This document shows positions 5,625 through 13,990 of a stretch of 44,514 nucleotides of DNA, piece by piece. The stretch covers positions 1-44,514 of the forward strand of contig JALOAB010000002.1 in NCBI GenBank assembly GCA_023229045.1, in the 5' to 3' direction. The notes under the pieces were generated by a model. The model ran no database searches, had not been told where the DNA came from, and saw nothing but the letters and a program-made list of their open reading frames with translations. The position numbers were made by a program, and so were the translations under genes. This stretch comes from Fidelibacterota bacterium (GTDB taxonomy: Bacteria > Fidelibacterota > UBA2242). How positions within the stretch are numbered: the first letter of the stretch is position 1; each line of letters begins with the position of its first letter.

Positions 5625-7403
5625 ATGTGGGAAACTAAAACATTATACGACCGATTGGCTTTAATGCTCAATGAGAAGATAAATTCTTATTCGAGGTTAA
5701 AGAACGACCGTGAGCTTATAGCCGAGTATTTCAGGTTAGACCTTCAGGTTGAGGTCGATTCCAAGACTAACTCTCTGATTTTGGGTAGGGGTATTTACGA
5801 GGGTACTGCGCCTTGGGCGGCGAGGATAATGGCGACCGGCTTTCAGGGTAAGTTAATGTCCAAGTCGATTGACTGGATTGCCTACACAATGAGCGAAACA
5901 TCTTTAATTGGCATTGACCCACTGGACATTTGGGTTCAGCAGGTAAAAGAGTATATGACTGACGTTTACCAGAGGGGAAATTTTTATGACGTTCAGCCTA
6001 ACTTCACGTTAGACGGCCTTACGGTCGGAAGTCCTGTGATGTTCGCAGAGGAAGATTTGCGAACTAAAAGGATAATGTGGATTCCCCAGTATTATAAGCA
6101 TTGTTATTTATTTTATAATAAATTCAACGAGGTTGAGGGCATAATTATTAAAGACCCCAAGTGGACGGTCAAGCAGATATACGATAAATTCACTACTCAG
6201 GGCAAGTCCGGCGCGGAGAGACTGGCGGAGTGTAAAGAGAAGTTCTCTGCCTGTCTGTATAAGAAAATCGAACAGGGAATGTTCAGCGACGAGCATACGA
6301 TTATCAGGGCGGTCTTTTACGGTAACGACCCTGTTTGGGATAGACCTGAGTTTAAAAAGCCCATAGGCAATCCCCAGTGGATAAGTGTGTACTACGAGGA
6401 ATCACCCAAAGAAGACAGAAAAGACATTCCATTGAGTGCCTCTCCTTACTGGTCGAGGCCGTTTGTTGTCTGGGACTATAATAAGAAGCCTTGGGATGTA
6501 GGGTCATCCACTCCGGCCTTTGAAGCCTATCACGATACCCTAAGTCATCAGCAGGTACATAAGAACTTCATTGAGCTTGCCCAAAAGAAGGTCAATCCTG
6601 CTATGTACTATTTGAGTACAATGGACAATAGAATTGACTTTAATCCGGGCGGTTTAATGCCGGTCGAGCCTGACGAATACAATCATCCGCCCAGACCAAT
6701 CGAGGGATTGGGTGATATACTCTTAAATAAAGAATTAAGTGACATTTTCAGTGCGGCGATTAAGAGGCACTTCCATTTAGACCAGTTACAGACGTTCTTA
6801 GAGAGATTAAGACAGGGCCGTGCGCCGCTGACTGAGTTAGAGACTATGAAGTTAGACGGTGAGAGCGCCTCGTTTTTAAGTCCGTTCATTGAAAGTCACT
6901 CTCGGTATTTAAGTGCCTGCGATGAGGTAATGATGGGCATTGAGGTCAGGGCGGCCAGAGAGGGCGGGCCGTTCGCGCCGGATGTAATGGCCGAGATTAC
7001 CGATATAGTCGTTCAGAACTCCAAGAAGCCCGTAAATACTATTTCGATAAGACCTGAATTTATCGGGCCTTTACATAGAAGTCAGAAGCTTTACCAGAAA
7101 ATCGACCCGATAAGAACGGGCGTGGCGATAGCCTCTGAGATAGGTCAGGTACTTGGCGACCCTGAGCTTCCGAAGATTATGATTAGAGGTTACGAGACTA
7201 TTGATGACGCTTTACAGGCAGTGAACTTCCCGCAGAAGAACGTCAGGACTAAAGACGAATACGAAAAGACTTTAGACGAGATTACTCAGGCAAGACTCCA
7301 GCAGCAGCAGATGGAAATGGCCTTGCAGGCCGCTAAAGTCGTTCCGCCGAGTAAAAAGATTGAAGAAGGCTCTCCGATAGCTGAAATGGCAGGTGCGGTA
7401 TAA
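5625..7403 (+). CDS. Portal protein (head-tail connector)
   Basis: 592 residues, a T7-type head-tail connector that forms the dodecameric DNA channel. Supporting signs: length, position after terL, the N-terminal W-E-T-K-T-L-Y-D-R-L helix, and the late segment L-R-Q-G-R-A-P-L-T-E-L-E-T-M-K-L followed by a Q/M-rich C-terminal helix (Q-Q-Q-Q-M-E-M-A). One base separates it from the upstream stop, and its TAA overlaps the next ATG (TAATG). Confidence 0.9.
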   Translation: MWETKTLYDRLALMLNEKINSYSRLKNDRELIAEYFRLDLQVEVDSKTNSLILGRGIYEGTAPWAARIMATGFQGKLMSKSIDWIAYTMSETSLIGIDPLDIWVQQVKEYMTDVYQRGNFYDVQPNFTLDGLTVGSPVMFAEEDLRTKRIMWIPQYYKHCYLFYNKFNEVEGIIIKDPKWTVKQIYDKFTTQGKSGAERLAECKEKFSACLYKKIEQGMFSDEHTIIRAVFYGNDPVWDRPEFKKPIGNPQWISVYYEESPKEDRKDIPLSASPYWSRPFVVWDYNKKPWDVGSSTPAFEAYHDTLSHQQVHKNFIELAQKKVNPAMYYLSTMDNRIDFNPGGLMPVEPDEYNHPPRPIEGLGDILLNKELSDIFSAAIKRHFHLDQLQTFLERLRQGRAPLTELETMKLDGESASFLSPFIESHSRYLSACDEVMMGIEVRAAREGGPFAPDVMAEITDIVVQNSKKPVNTISIRPEFIGPLHRSQKLYQKIDPIRTGVAIASEIGQVLGDPELPKIMIRGYETIDDALQAVNFPQKNVRTKDEYEKTLDEITQARLQQQQMEMALQAAKVVPPSKKIEEGSPIAEMAGAV

Positions 7404-7672
7404 TGAGTGACACTAAATACCGAGCCGAATTAGTTCAGGCATACAGGGGCGCAGGGGTTGCTTTCCTTGCGAGGAAGCTGTTAAAAGTCTTTAAGAAGAT
7501 TGAAACCGAAGAAGATAGAGTCGTACATAACTATATGATGGAAGATATTGACATTTTACTGGAAAAAAGAGGTTCTGAATTTTTAAGAGTTGTGGCAAGG
7601 GACATTTTAGAGCTTGCCGAAATTAATAAGGAGATAGCCGATGCCGAGACCGAAGAAAAACCAAAACGCTGA
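7403..7672 (+). CDS. Small helical protein after the portal, 89 aa
   Basis: Almost wholly alpha-helical and charged, with helices around residues 5-30, 33-50 and 55-85. No family recognised. It starts in a TAATG junction with the portal and overlaps the next gene by 32 bp, so it is made with the head proteins. It might be a portal or scaffold accessory, on position alone. Confidence 0.6.
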   Translation: MSDTKYRAELVQAYRGAGVAFLARKLLKVFKKIETEEDRVVHNYMMEDIDILLEKRGSEFLRVVARDILELAEINKEIADAETEEKPKR

Positions 7673-7955
7673 AAATATAAACGAAACAAAGCAGGTAGTT
7701 GAGCCGACAGACATTCCTAAACCTGCGGCAGAGCCAGTCGAAAAACCTAAGAAGTTATTAATAATGGAATTGGAAGTGCCGTTATATATCACGGGTTTTA
7801 AGAACCGCGCAGACTTCGAGGACAATAGGCTGGAGACTTTTATATTCCACAATAGAATGAAGAACCGGCTCGAAAGAGCATTAATTGACAGGTGTTACAT
7901 CCCTAACCAGAACGGAAAGCTGGTTACTAAATTTACTTTGTTTGAGAAAGGATAA
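7641..7955 (+). CDS. Head-region protein, 104 aa
   Basis: The N-terminal third is polar and Pro/Lys/Glu-rich, then a compact beta-looking part (L-E-V-P-L-Y-I-T-G-F, then a basic helix) of about 60 residues. AAGGAG sits 7 bases before the ATG, inside the preceding gene. Not assigned to a family. Position between portal and scaffold suggests a morphogenesis role. Confidence 0.6.
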   Translation: MPRPKKNQNAENINETKQVVEPTDIPKPAAEPVEKPKKLLIMELEVPLYITGFKNRADFEDNRLETFIFHNRMKNRLERALIDRCYIPNQNGKLVTKFTLFEKG

Positions 7956-7959
7956 GAAG

Positions 7960-8760
7960 ATGGTAGAATGGATTAATGAATTTCAGCACGAAAGCCTTAC
8001 TGACCCGCAGGTAAAAGAATCTTTTACTAAGGCGATGAGTAAGTACGAAACCAAAGAAGCGGCCATTGTCGGGGGCTTTAATGCTATACAGGCAGTTGGC
8101 AAGCCGTTTAAGTTACCTGAATCACTGGATAAACTTCCAGACGATAAGACCAGACAGGAATTTCAGTTGGGAGTTAGTAAACTTTTAGGTGCGGTCGAGA
8201 AACCGGAAGATTTGAAAGATATTGACTGGCTAAAAGGTTCGACCCTTGAGAACGATACCCCACAGGAAGACTTGGTAAAAAAGATTTCCGAGATTGCCGT
8301 TGCCAAGAAATGGCCGAAATCGACTGTTCAGGATTTAGTTGAGTTCTGGAATGGATTGCAGGCTTCTGAAAGAAACAAGATTGCCGAATCCCAAAAACAG
8401 CAGGATGCCGAGCTTCAGGAAAAAGCAAAAGTAATTAAAGAGTCGTTTGTGAAGATAAGCGGCAGTGAAGATAATCTAAAGGTCGATAAAGACCTTCTTC
8501 AGAGTATGTTCAGAAACCACGCCGGACTAAGCGGCGATGAATATGACGCTGTCGGTGACGAGCTTGCCGGATTGCTTCTTGGCGATGTGACTAAAGCCCC
8601 GAATATGGCTAAGGGATTGATTATGCTGGCAAGGCAATTTAAAAGCGGTGATACTAATAATGGTTCTGGCGGTACGTCTAAACCGACAGCTAAATCAGCT
8701 TACGAGCAAAGAAAAGAAAGATGGCCTAATTCTCCGCAGATGTGGGGAAGGCCGGAGTAA
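7960..8760 (+). CDS. Scaffolding-like protein
   Basis: 266 residues, acidic and helical, placed directly before the capsid gene where T7-like phages encode the scaffold. It has a short N-terminal head-binding-like part (M-V-E-W-I-N-E-F), repeated helices with K-L-P-x-S-L-D-K-L-P, a coiled coil rich in Gln/Lys/Glu about residues 135-170, a Gly/Ser/Thr linker and a basic C-terminal tail with R-K-E-R-W-P. Start 7960 has AGGA 7 bases upstream; an upstream ATG at 7885 lies inside the previous gene. Function by position and composition. Confidence 0.7.
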   Translation: MVEWINEFQHESLTDPQVKESFTKAMSKYETKEAAIVGGFNAIQAVGKPFKLPESLDKLPDDKTRQEFQLGVSKLLGAVEKPEDLKDIDWLKGSTLENDTPQEDLVKKISEIAVAKKWPKSTVQDLVEFWNGLQASERNKIAESQKQQDAELQEKAKVIKESFVKISGSEDNLKVDKDLLQSMFRNHAGLSGDEYDAVGDELAGLLLGDVTKAPNMAKGLIMLARQFKSGDTNNGSGGTSKPTAKSAYEQRKERWPNSPQMWGRPE

Positions 8761-8766
8761 TATACT

Positions 8767-9003
8767 ATGGTAGCTTTAAAAGACGGAAAAATGCTGACGC
8801 AGGCCGGACTTAATAGAGTGCTATGGAAATTACTCCACGCTGTCGGCGGCAAATTCAGTATTTCAACAAGAAACCTTAATAATTTCGAACAGGACAAAGC
8901 GATTAAGATTGATTACGATATTGGCTCAGACACTTTTACTCTCAGTCTTACAAGGGTTAAACCCGAAGAAGAATCGAGAATAATTGTTCCGAGAACAGGA
9001 TAA
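8767..9003 (+). CDS. Hypothetical head protein, 78 aa
   Basis: A small beta-rich protein (K-I-D-Y-D-I-G-S-D-T-F-T-L-S-L near the end) between scaffold and capsid. Six bases after the scaffold stop. No family recognised. It may be a head decoration or completion protein. It is followed by the 185-base leader of the capsid gene. Confidence 0.6.
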   Translation: MVALKDGKMLTQAGLNRVLWKLLHAVGGKFSISTRNLNNFEQDKAIKIDYDIGSDTFTLSLTRVKPEEESRIIVPRTG

Positions 9004-9188
9004 CCCCTCGAAAGAGATACGGTTTTGATTTAAAAATCAAGACACCTTAACTCTGATGAGTTGAGCCTTGTGCAAACCCGAAAGCAGGGTAGTTAGGTGC
9101 TTACTTTAAGCGCAAGGACGAGCCTCGAAAGAGACACCTCTCCGAAATAGTTTAGTTTAACGTAAAATTCTATTTTAGGAGATTTATT
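9004..9188 (+). ncRNA. Structured 5' leader of the capsid gene
   Basis: 185 bases with no ORF. Visible structure: two identical CTCGAAAGAG hairpins with GAAA loops (9007-9016 and 9124-9133); a TTGATT/AATCAA hairpin (9025-9040); a long-range stem CACCTTAACT (9043-9052) with AGTTAGGTG (9091-9099, one bulged T) enclosing an ACCC/GGGT hairpin (9076-9090). AGGTG at 9095-9099 can pair instead with CACCT at 9135-9139, so two folds compete. AGGAG near 9178 serves the capsid ATG. Not matched to a known riboswitch or ribozyme. It could stabilise the mRNA or control capsid translation. Confidence 0.5.
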
Positions 9189-10214
9189 ATGTCAGAGTTA
9201 GGTTTAGATACCAGAGATAATCTGATTAACGCATTAAAACTGGTTAAGAATGACAGATACACCAGTTTTGCGAAGGTCCTGAACGAAAGACGACCGTTTT
9301 TCCAAGACCTTTTGATTCAGTCTGCTAACGGTATTTTGAGTGATGAGGATTCAAGGGTTACGTCCATTCCGACACCCCAGATTATTAATGTCGGCGATGG
9401 TCACGATGCCTCAGTTGTTCGTTGGGACACCTTCAAGGAAAACATCAGCATATTCAAAGACAGATGGCGTTGTCCGCTTGATGTCGCTGATTTACAACCT
9501 GATTTCGCTGCTTACAGAGCAGACCAAGAAGACCAGCACTCCGAAGGTTTTATGCAGGGCGTTACAAATCATTTCTTTTATGGCACAAGCGTAGCGACAC
9601 CGACAAAGTTTGACGGCCTCGATGTTAGGTACAAAACACCGGACAACGGTGACAGTACTTATGATGCCCTTAATCCAGACCCGACAACTGCTGCTGATTT
9701 TGGCGTGTTCGATGCCGCCGGTACTGGCTCACAAACAATGTCAATATGGCTGGTTCAGCACAGCAAAGAAAAGTTTTGTGGTATTTCACCGATTAACGAC
9801 CCCCAAATGGGTCTTAGGGTGACTGATTCAGGTCTTGTGTATGCTGATGCCGAAAATTCAAAAGAGCGTCAGGAATACAGGACTGAGTTTTCCTATAAAG
9901 TCGGTCTGAAGATTAAAGACATTCGTTCCGTTGCAAGAATCAGAAATATTGATTCGAGAATTTCACAGATTGACCCAAGTGTTCTCCAGTTGATTTATCA
10001 GGCCCGCAACGAAGTGTTCAAGGGCAATGAGCCGGTGTTTATGTATATTCCCAAACGTATGCTGACATTCTTCCAGATTATGGCTGAATCGAAACAGAAC
10101 GTGCTTTACGACAAGAACAACATCTACGAAGTTCTGATGTACCGTTTCGGGGATATGATGATTCGTGCCGAAGATGCCCTGAGCATTACGGAAACCGCAG
10201 TTACAGCGGTCTAA
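9189..10214 (+). CDS. Major capsid protein
   Basis: 341 residues. Forms the icosahedral shell (HK97 fold expected). The middle contains T-M-S-I-W-L-V-Q-H-S-K-E-K and later R-S-V-A-R-I-R-N-I-D, segments that recur in capsid proteins of environmental podoviruses where a Ser-Ile-Trp-Leu strand and an R-x-A-N-I-D-like strand are conserved. Length fits the family. The gene has its own long leader and a strong AGGAG, consistent with high expression. Confidence 0.85.
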   Translation: MSELGLDTRDNLINALKLVKNDRYTSFAKVLNERRPFFQDLLIQSANGILSDEDSRVTSIPTPQIINVGDGHDASVVRWDTFKENISIFKDRWRCPLDVADLQPDFAAYRADQEDQHSEGFMQGVTNHFFYGTSVATPTKFDGLDVRYKTPDNGDSTYDALNPDPTTAADFGVFDAAGTGSQTMSIWLVQHSKEKFCGISPINDPQMGLRVTDSGLVYADAENSKERQEYRTEFSYKVGLKIKDIRSVARIRNIDSRISQIDPSVLQLIYQARNEVFKGNEPVFMYIPKRMLTFFQIMAESKQNVLYDKNNIYEVLMYRFGDMMIRAEDALSITETAVTAV

Positions 10215-10249
10215 CAAATTAAAAACATTTTTTATGAAAGGTATATATT

Positions 10250-10747
10250 ATGGGAGCACGCGAAAATTTAGGTGTTCTTCAGGAATCAGCGACTACTATT
10301 ACTGAAGCAAGGGCTTCTACGAATTACATAGATTTGGCGGAGACTAAACCTCAGATTGGCGTTGGTCAGGGTACTCCTTATCTCTGTATTCGCACAGCAG
10401 TTGCGCCGACAGGAACAGTAGATACGCTTAGTATCGAAGTTCAGGTAGATGATAATTCTTCATTCACAAGTCCGAGAACTGTATTTTTCCCGTTTGCCGT
10501 TGGTTCGTCAGACCCCTATACAGGCGGCGGTGTGGCTGAGGCATTGCAAACCCATCCTCGCCTTGCTACGGCAGGCGCGTGGATTTTCAGGGGTCAACTG
10601 CCTTATGAAGTCGAAGAAAGATACTTGAGACTGTATTTTAATAATACAGTTTCAGCCGGTGCGTTTGCGATAGACGCTTGGTTAGAAAAAGGCCCTCAAT
10701 CTGATTTTGGCAATCAGGTTTTGGTGTCCCCTGTAGGTAATCCGTAA
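10250..10747 (+). CDS. Capsid cement protein, Bbp16-like
   Basis: 165 residues right after the capsid gene. The pattern is that of the Bbp16 family of capsid-stabilising proteins: an N-terminal arm (M-G-A-R-E-N-L-G-V-L-Q), a beta sandwich with T-L-S-I-E-V-Q-V-D-D-N-S-S-F, and a late segment R-Y-L-R-L-Y-F with A-I-D-A-W-L. Such proteins bind outside the shell as trimers. GAAAGG precedes the start. Confidence 0.7.
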   Translation: MGARENLGVLQESATTITEARASTNYIDLAETKPQIGVGQGTPYLCIRTAVAPTGTVDTLSIEVQVDDNSSFTSPRTVFFPFAVGSSDPYTGGGVAEALQTHPRLATAGAWIFRGQLPYEVEERYLRLYFNNTVSAGAFAIDAWLEKGPQSDFGNQVLVSPVGNP

Positions 10748-10758
10748 ATTTAATATTC

Positions 10759-10808
10759 GGGGCTGGGCTAAGGGACTTCTTACTCCTTTCGCCCTTGCCC
10801 CACTTTTA
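10759..10808 (+). terminator. Hairpin between capsid and tail genes
   Basis: GGGGC (10759-10763) and AAGGG (10770-10774) pair with CCCTT (10792-10796) and GCCCC (10797-10801), a 10-bp stem with a 6-nt bulge. It is followed by CACTTTTA rather than a full T run. It may be a partial terminator that lowers tail expression relative to capsid, or an mRNA-stabilising hairpin. Confidence 0.45.
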
Positions 10809-10820
10809 GGAGATATACAA

Positions 10821-13238
10821 ATGAAGAAACTCATATTTTTAATTCTGTTCTGCCTTATGGCGGCAATAGCGTTTTCGGCACTTACTTACGGGCCGGACCA
10901 CTATAGGCGGCGTACTACATATCTTGGTTCTGGTAATACGAGACTTGACCCTCTTTATCTGTTTATGAATGAGATAGATGGTTATTTGTCCGGTTCTAAT
11001 GCCCTTACAATGATATTTTTCGACCCTACGACAGAACCAACGGCGGCAGATAAAGGTCTGGTGTACTATGACGGTGCCAGTAATACCTTAAAGTTTTACA
11101 ATGGCTCTGCTTGGACGGCTTTAGCAACTGCGGCAGGTAACAGTCTTGACCTATCTTATGACGCTGGTGCTGGAATTACTGTTGATGCAGGTGCGGTAAC
11201 ACTGACAACTTCTGCGGATTCAGATAGTGCGGCTCTCGATATAGTTCACGGTGAGACTGGTGCTTATCCTGCTCTTTCTATTTCCAATGCCGGTACTGAC
11301 CCTGCTATCGAGATTACTACATCGGGAACTGGTGCGGACATTACCGGAACATCTGCGACTTGGAGTATATCTAAAACAGGCGCAATAACCTGCGTAGGTA
11401 TAACTAATACTGGTACAGTAAATTTTGACTCCGCTGATGTCCATTTTGACGCTACTGACGCAGGTAAAGATGTCTATTGGGACGATTCACACGAAACTTT
11501 TGGTTTTTTCGACAATGCAATATTAGGGTTTGGCAACACTACTACTGCGCCTGATGTTTCGATTATGTGGGACGGCTCGAATCTACTGATAGAATCCGCT
11601 ACTGAAGATACCGGCGAGATTCAAATCGGGTCTACTAACGCTATTGATGTTGTTATTTACGGCAATACCAATACTAAAAAAGCGATGTTTAACGCCAATA
11701 CAGCGACATTAGAACTGACGGATTACGATGTGCAATTTACCGATAGCGGTATCCTTATGTTCGGAAGCGATGACGACTTTACTATTTATTCGGATACAGC
11801 TAACATTTTGGAGTTTGACCCCGCTGTTGCCGGCAACGAAATCAGGTTCGGTACTTCCCACACCGATGCTGTTGATATTACTTGGTATGGCGACTTATCT
11901 GGAGATACCGTTACTTTTGACGAGGAAAACTGTGAAGTATTGTTTACTGATATAAACTTACGGCTTGACGATGATGCCGATTTAATTTTTGGTACTAACA
12001 ATGATTTTACTATTGATTCTGATACCGCAGCCACACTTGATATTATACCTGCGGCTACCGATGAATCGGCGGCTATCAATATTGGCGCAGATGAAAAAGG
12101 TATTGACGTTAGTTTCTTTGGTGCTACATCCGGCGACAAACTGTGGTGGGACGCAAGTGAAGAGGAACTATTCCTCGAAGATGTCAAACTGATAGTCAAC
12201 GAAGGCTCGGTGATTTCGTTTGAAGCCGCCGACAATGCTGTAGACTGGACTATCCAGAGTGCTTCTGCTGAAAAGCTGGAGTTTATACCATCTGAAACTG
12301 ACGGCACTTCGGTCTTTGCTGTTGGCAATGCAACTAATACATCTGACCTGCTTTGGTACACTGAAACCGCAGGTTCAATTATCAATATAGATGCTACCGC
12401 AGATTTGATGTATTTTGACGGCGTTGATTTAAGACTTAATGACGGCGACATATTGAAATTCGGTGACTCTGACGATATTACTATTGCGTTTGACGGTACT
12501 AATGGCGACCTTGACATTTTAGGTTCAGGCCTTGAGGTGTCTTTTGGTGTAAGCGGCGAAGGCATTGACGTTATTATGCACGGCGAAACCGCCGGTGAAT
12601 ACTTTATGTGGGACGAATCCGCTGATAGCGTAATTGCAAACTGTGGGAATGTTTCTTTGACCACTGTTGACGCAGAAGCCAACCAGTTCAAAATTGACGC
12701 TACCGGAACAGTTGCCGGTTATGCCGTTGTTATTGAGACTACGGATGGCGGAGTTCAGATTAAGGCCGATGGTGCGGATAACGGTGATATTGCCATTGCC
12801 GCTGGCGATGATATGACTCTTACCGCTGGCGGAGATTTAACGCTGGCCGTTACTGGTTCGTTAAAAATGGGCGGTGCGTTAATAGCCAACAATAGGATTA
12901 CAACTATTGTTGACCCAGATGACCGTATTTTGACTGCTGCTGAATCAGGTTCAACTATTGTATTTACGATGACTGGCGGTGCTGCTACCTGCACACTCCC
13001 AGAGGCAACTGCTGATAATATCGGTATGTGGTTTATTCTTGTCGATGGTAATCCAACGTCAGGCAGAGACCTGTCGGTTGACCCTGAAGGAACTGGCACT
13101 ATTAATGGTAACGGCGCAGGTGAAAAGATTACCTGTGAAAACGACCGAGACGGCGAAGCGGTGTATATTTTTAGTACGGCTGCCGATACTTGGTACGCTG
13201 TTTTTCTTGGCTCATCTACGGTTTGGACTGAAGAATAA
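10821..13238 (+). CDS. Secreted-type repetitive beta protein
   Basis: 805 residues. Residues 1-20 are a textbook Sec signal (MKKLIFLILFCLMAAIAFSA), with AGGAG directly upstream fixing the start. After about residue 200 there are some five tandem modules of roughly 85 residues, each with variants of F-G-x-x-D-D-F-T-I, L-x-I-x-P, D-V-x-x-x-G-x-T-S-G and W-D-x-S-x-x-x-L. Similar repeats occur in fibre or surface proteins of environmental phages. The C-terminal part (about 710-805) looks like a separate beta domain. It is probably a fibre or decoration protein. The signal peptide is unusual for a virion part. Confidence 0.65.
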   Translation: MKKLIFLILFCLMAAIAFSALTYGPDHYRRRTTYLGSGNTRLDPLYLFMNEIDGYLSGSNALTMIFFDPTTEPTAADKGLVYYDGASNTLKFYNGSAWTALATAAGNSLDLSYDAGAGITVDAGAVTLTTSADSDSAALDIVHGETGAYPALSISNAGTDPAIEITTSGTGADITGTSATWSISKTGAITCVGITNTGTVNFDSADVHFDATDAGKDVYWDDSHETFGFFDNAILGFGNTTTAPDVSIMWDGSNLLIESATEDTGEIQIGSTNAIDVVIYGNTNTKKAMFNANTATLELTDYDVQFTDSGILMFGSDDDFTIYSDTANILEFDPAVAGNEIRFGTSHTDAVDITWYGDLSGDTVTFDEENCEVLFTDINLRLDDDADLIFGTNNDFTIDSDTAATLDIIPAATDESAAINIGADEKGIDVSFFGATSGDKLWWDASEEELFLEDVKLIVNEGSVISFEAADNAVDWTIQSASAEKLEFIPSETDGTSVFAVGNATNTSDLLWYTETAGSIINIDATADLMYFDGVDLRLNDGDILKFGDSDDITIAFDGTNGDLDILGSGLEVSFGVSGEGIDVIMHGETAGEYFMWDESADSVIANCGNVSLTTVDAEANQFKIDATGTVAGYAVVIETTDGGVQIKADGADNGDIAIAAGDDMTLTAGGDLTLAVTGSLKMGGALIANNRITTIVDPDDRILTAAESGSTIVFTMTGGAATCTLPEATADNIGMWFILVDGNPTSGRDLSVDPEGTGTINGNGAGEKITCENDRDGEAVYIFSTAADTWYAVFLGSSTVWTEE

Positions 13239-13243
13239 TTAAT

Positions 13244-13270
13244 GGGCGGTGAAATTCCGCCCTTATTTTT
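13244..13270 (+). terminator. Intrinsic terminator
   Basis: GGGCGG (13244-13249) and CCGCCC (13257-13262) close a 7-nt loop, followed by TTATTTTT. It lies between the repetitive protein and the lipoprotein gene, so late transcription is probably reduced here before the tail genes. Confidence 0.75.
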
Positions 13271-13282
13271 AAGGAATTTGAT

Positions 13283-13981
13283 ATGAGATACTTAATCTTA
13301 TTTTTGTTGATGATTATATTTATTTCAGGCTGTAACCCTGAACCTGTGGCTGACGACACTTCTCAACCTATGCTTGCAGGTGCTTTAGCTAATCCTTTTT
13401 ACGCCGGTCAGCCTGCGCCTCTTGCGACTATTCAGCCGATGGCTAAACTTATTGCTACGGTAACAGCCGATGCCAGCGAGCCGAACATATCCACTAAAAA
13501 CTGGCAGGACTCGATAGCTGATTTTGTACCTATCCCAGCCTCTTGGAACGGAGTATGTCTTAGTTTCTACGGTTACGGAGACGGTGACGGCGCAGGCGAC
13601 CCAAACGATTCTACCTTCAGTTACGATATTTACTTGATTGACTATTTTGGCGGTGTAATGACGGTTGCCACAGGTAATACCGGAACTATCGGCGCACAGC
13701 AGTTAAGTCATATTCCCTATGACGGAACATTAATTGGTTCTGCCACAGACCCGAACTCAAGCTACTGTTGGGCTGACGACCTGAACGAAGGGACTGTTAG
13801 ATATGGACTTAACGGTTCTGGAAGTGTAATCAAATATCTAACTTATTACGATAACCAAAGTACCAATGGTAAGGCCGAAGTATGTTTTGATAGGAAGCAG
13901 GCTTATGGAATATGGGTTTATATCTATGATATGACCAGCCAGAGCGTAACAAGTGTAACTTGTGTCGCTAATGGCTATTAG
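13283..13981 (+). CDS. Lipoprotein of the tail region
   Basis: 232 residues. The first 17 residues are a lipoprotein signal ending I-F-I-S-G-C, with Cys17 as the lipidation site. The mature part has no recognised domain but is beta-rich with Asn/Asp/Gly-rich turns and several cysteines (W-N-G-V-C-L-S-F, S-S-Y-C-W-A, V-C-F-D). AAGGA precedes the start. It sits between the fibre-like gene and tail tubular protein A. A surface lipoprotein for superinfection exclusion, or a tail component, would fit. The TAG stop is in frame with the next gene (3 codons apart), probably chance. Confidence 0.65.
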   Translation: MRYLILFLLMIIFISGCNPEPVADDTSQPMLAGALANPFYAGQPAPLATIQPMAKLIATVTADASEPNISTKNWQDSIADFVPIPASWNGVCLSFYGYGDGDGAGDPNDSTFSYDIYLIDYFGGVMTVATGNTGTIGAQQLSHIPYDGTLIGSATDPNSSYCWADDLNEGTVRYGLNGSGSVIKYLTYYDNQSTNGKAEVCFDRKQAYGIWVYIYDMTSQSVTSVTCVANGY

Positions 13982-13990
13982 GAGAATAAT

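Noticed and set aside
9050..9090. Hammerhead ribozyme words (CTGATGAG followed by CGAAA)
   Set aside because: Stem II cannot form between them beyond isolated pairs, and the segment after GAAA is too short for stem III before the closing helix. Kept only as an unclassified leader.
11786..12691. 301-codon frame on the minus strand
   Set aside because: It lies wholly opposite the repetitive 805-residue protein. Its Ser/Val/Pro-rich composition is what a shadow of that repeat gives, and it lacks a ribosome site and context.
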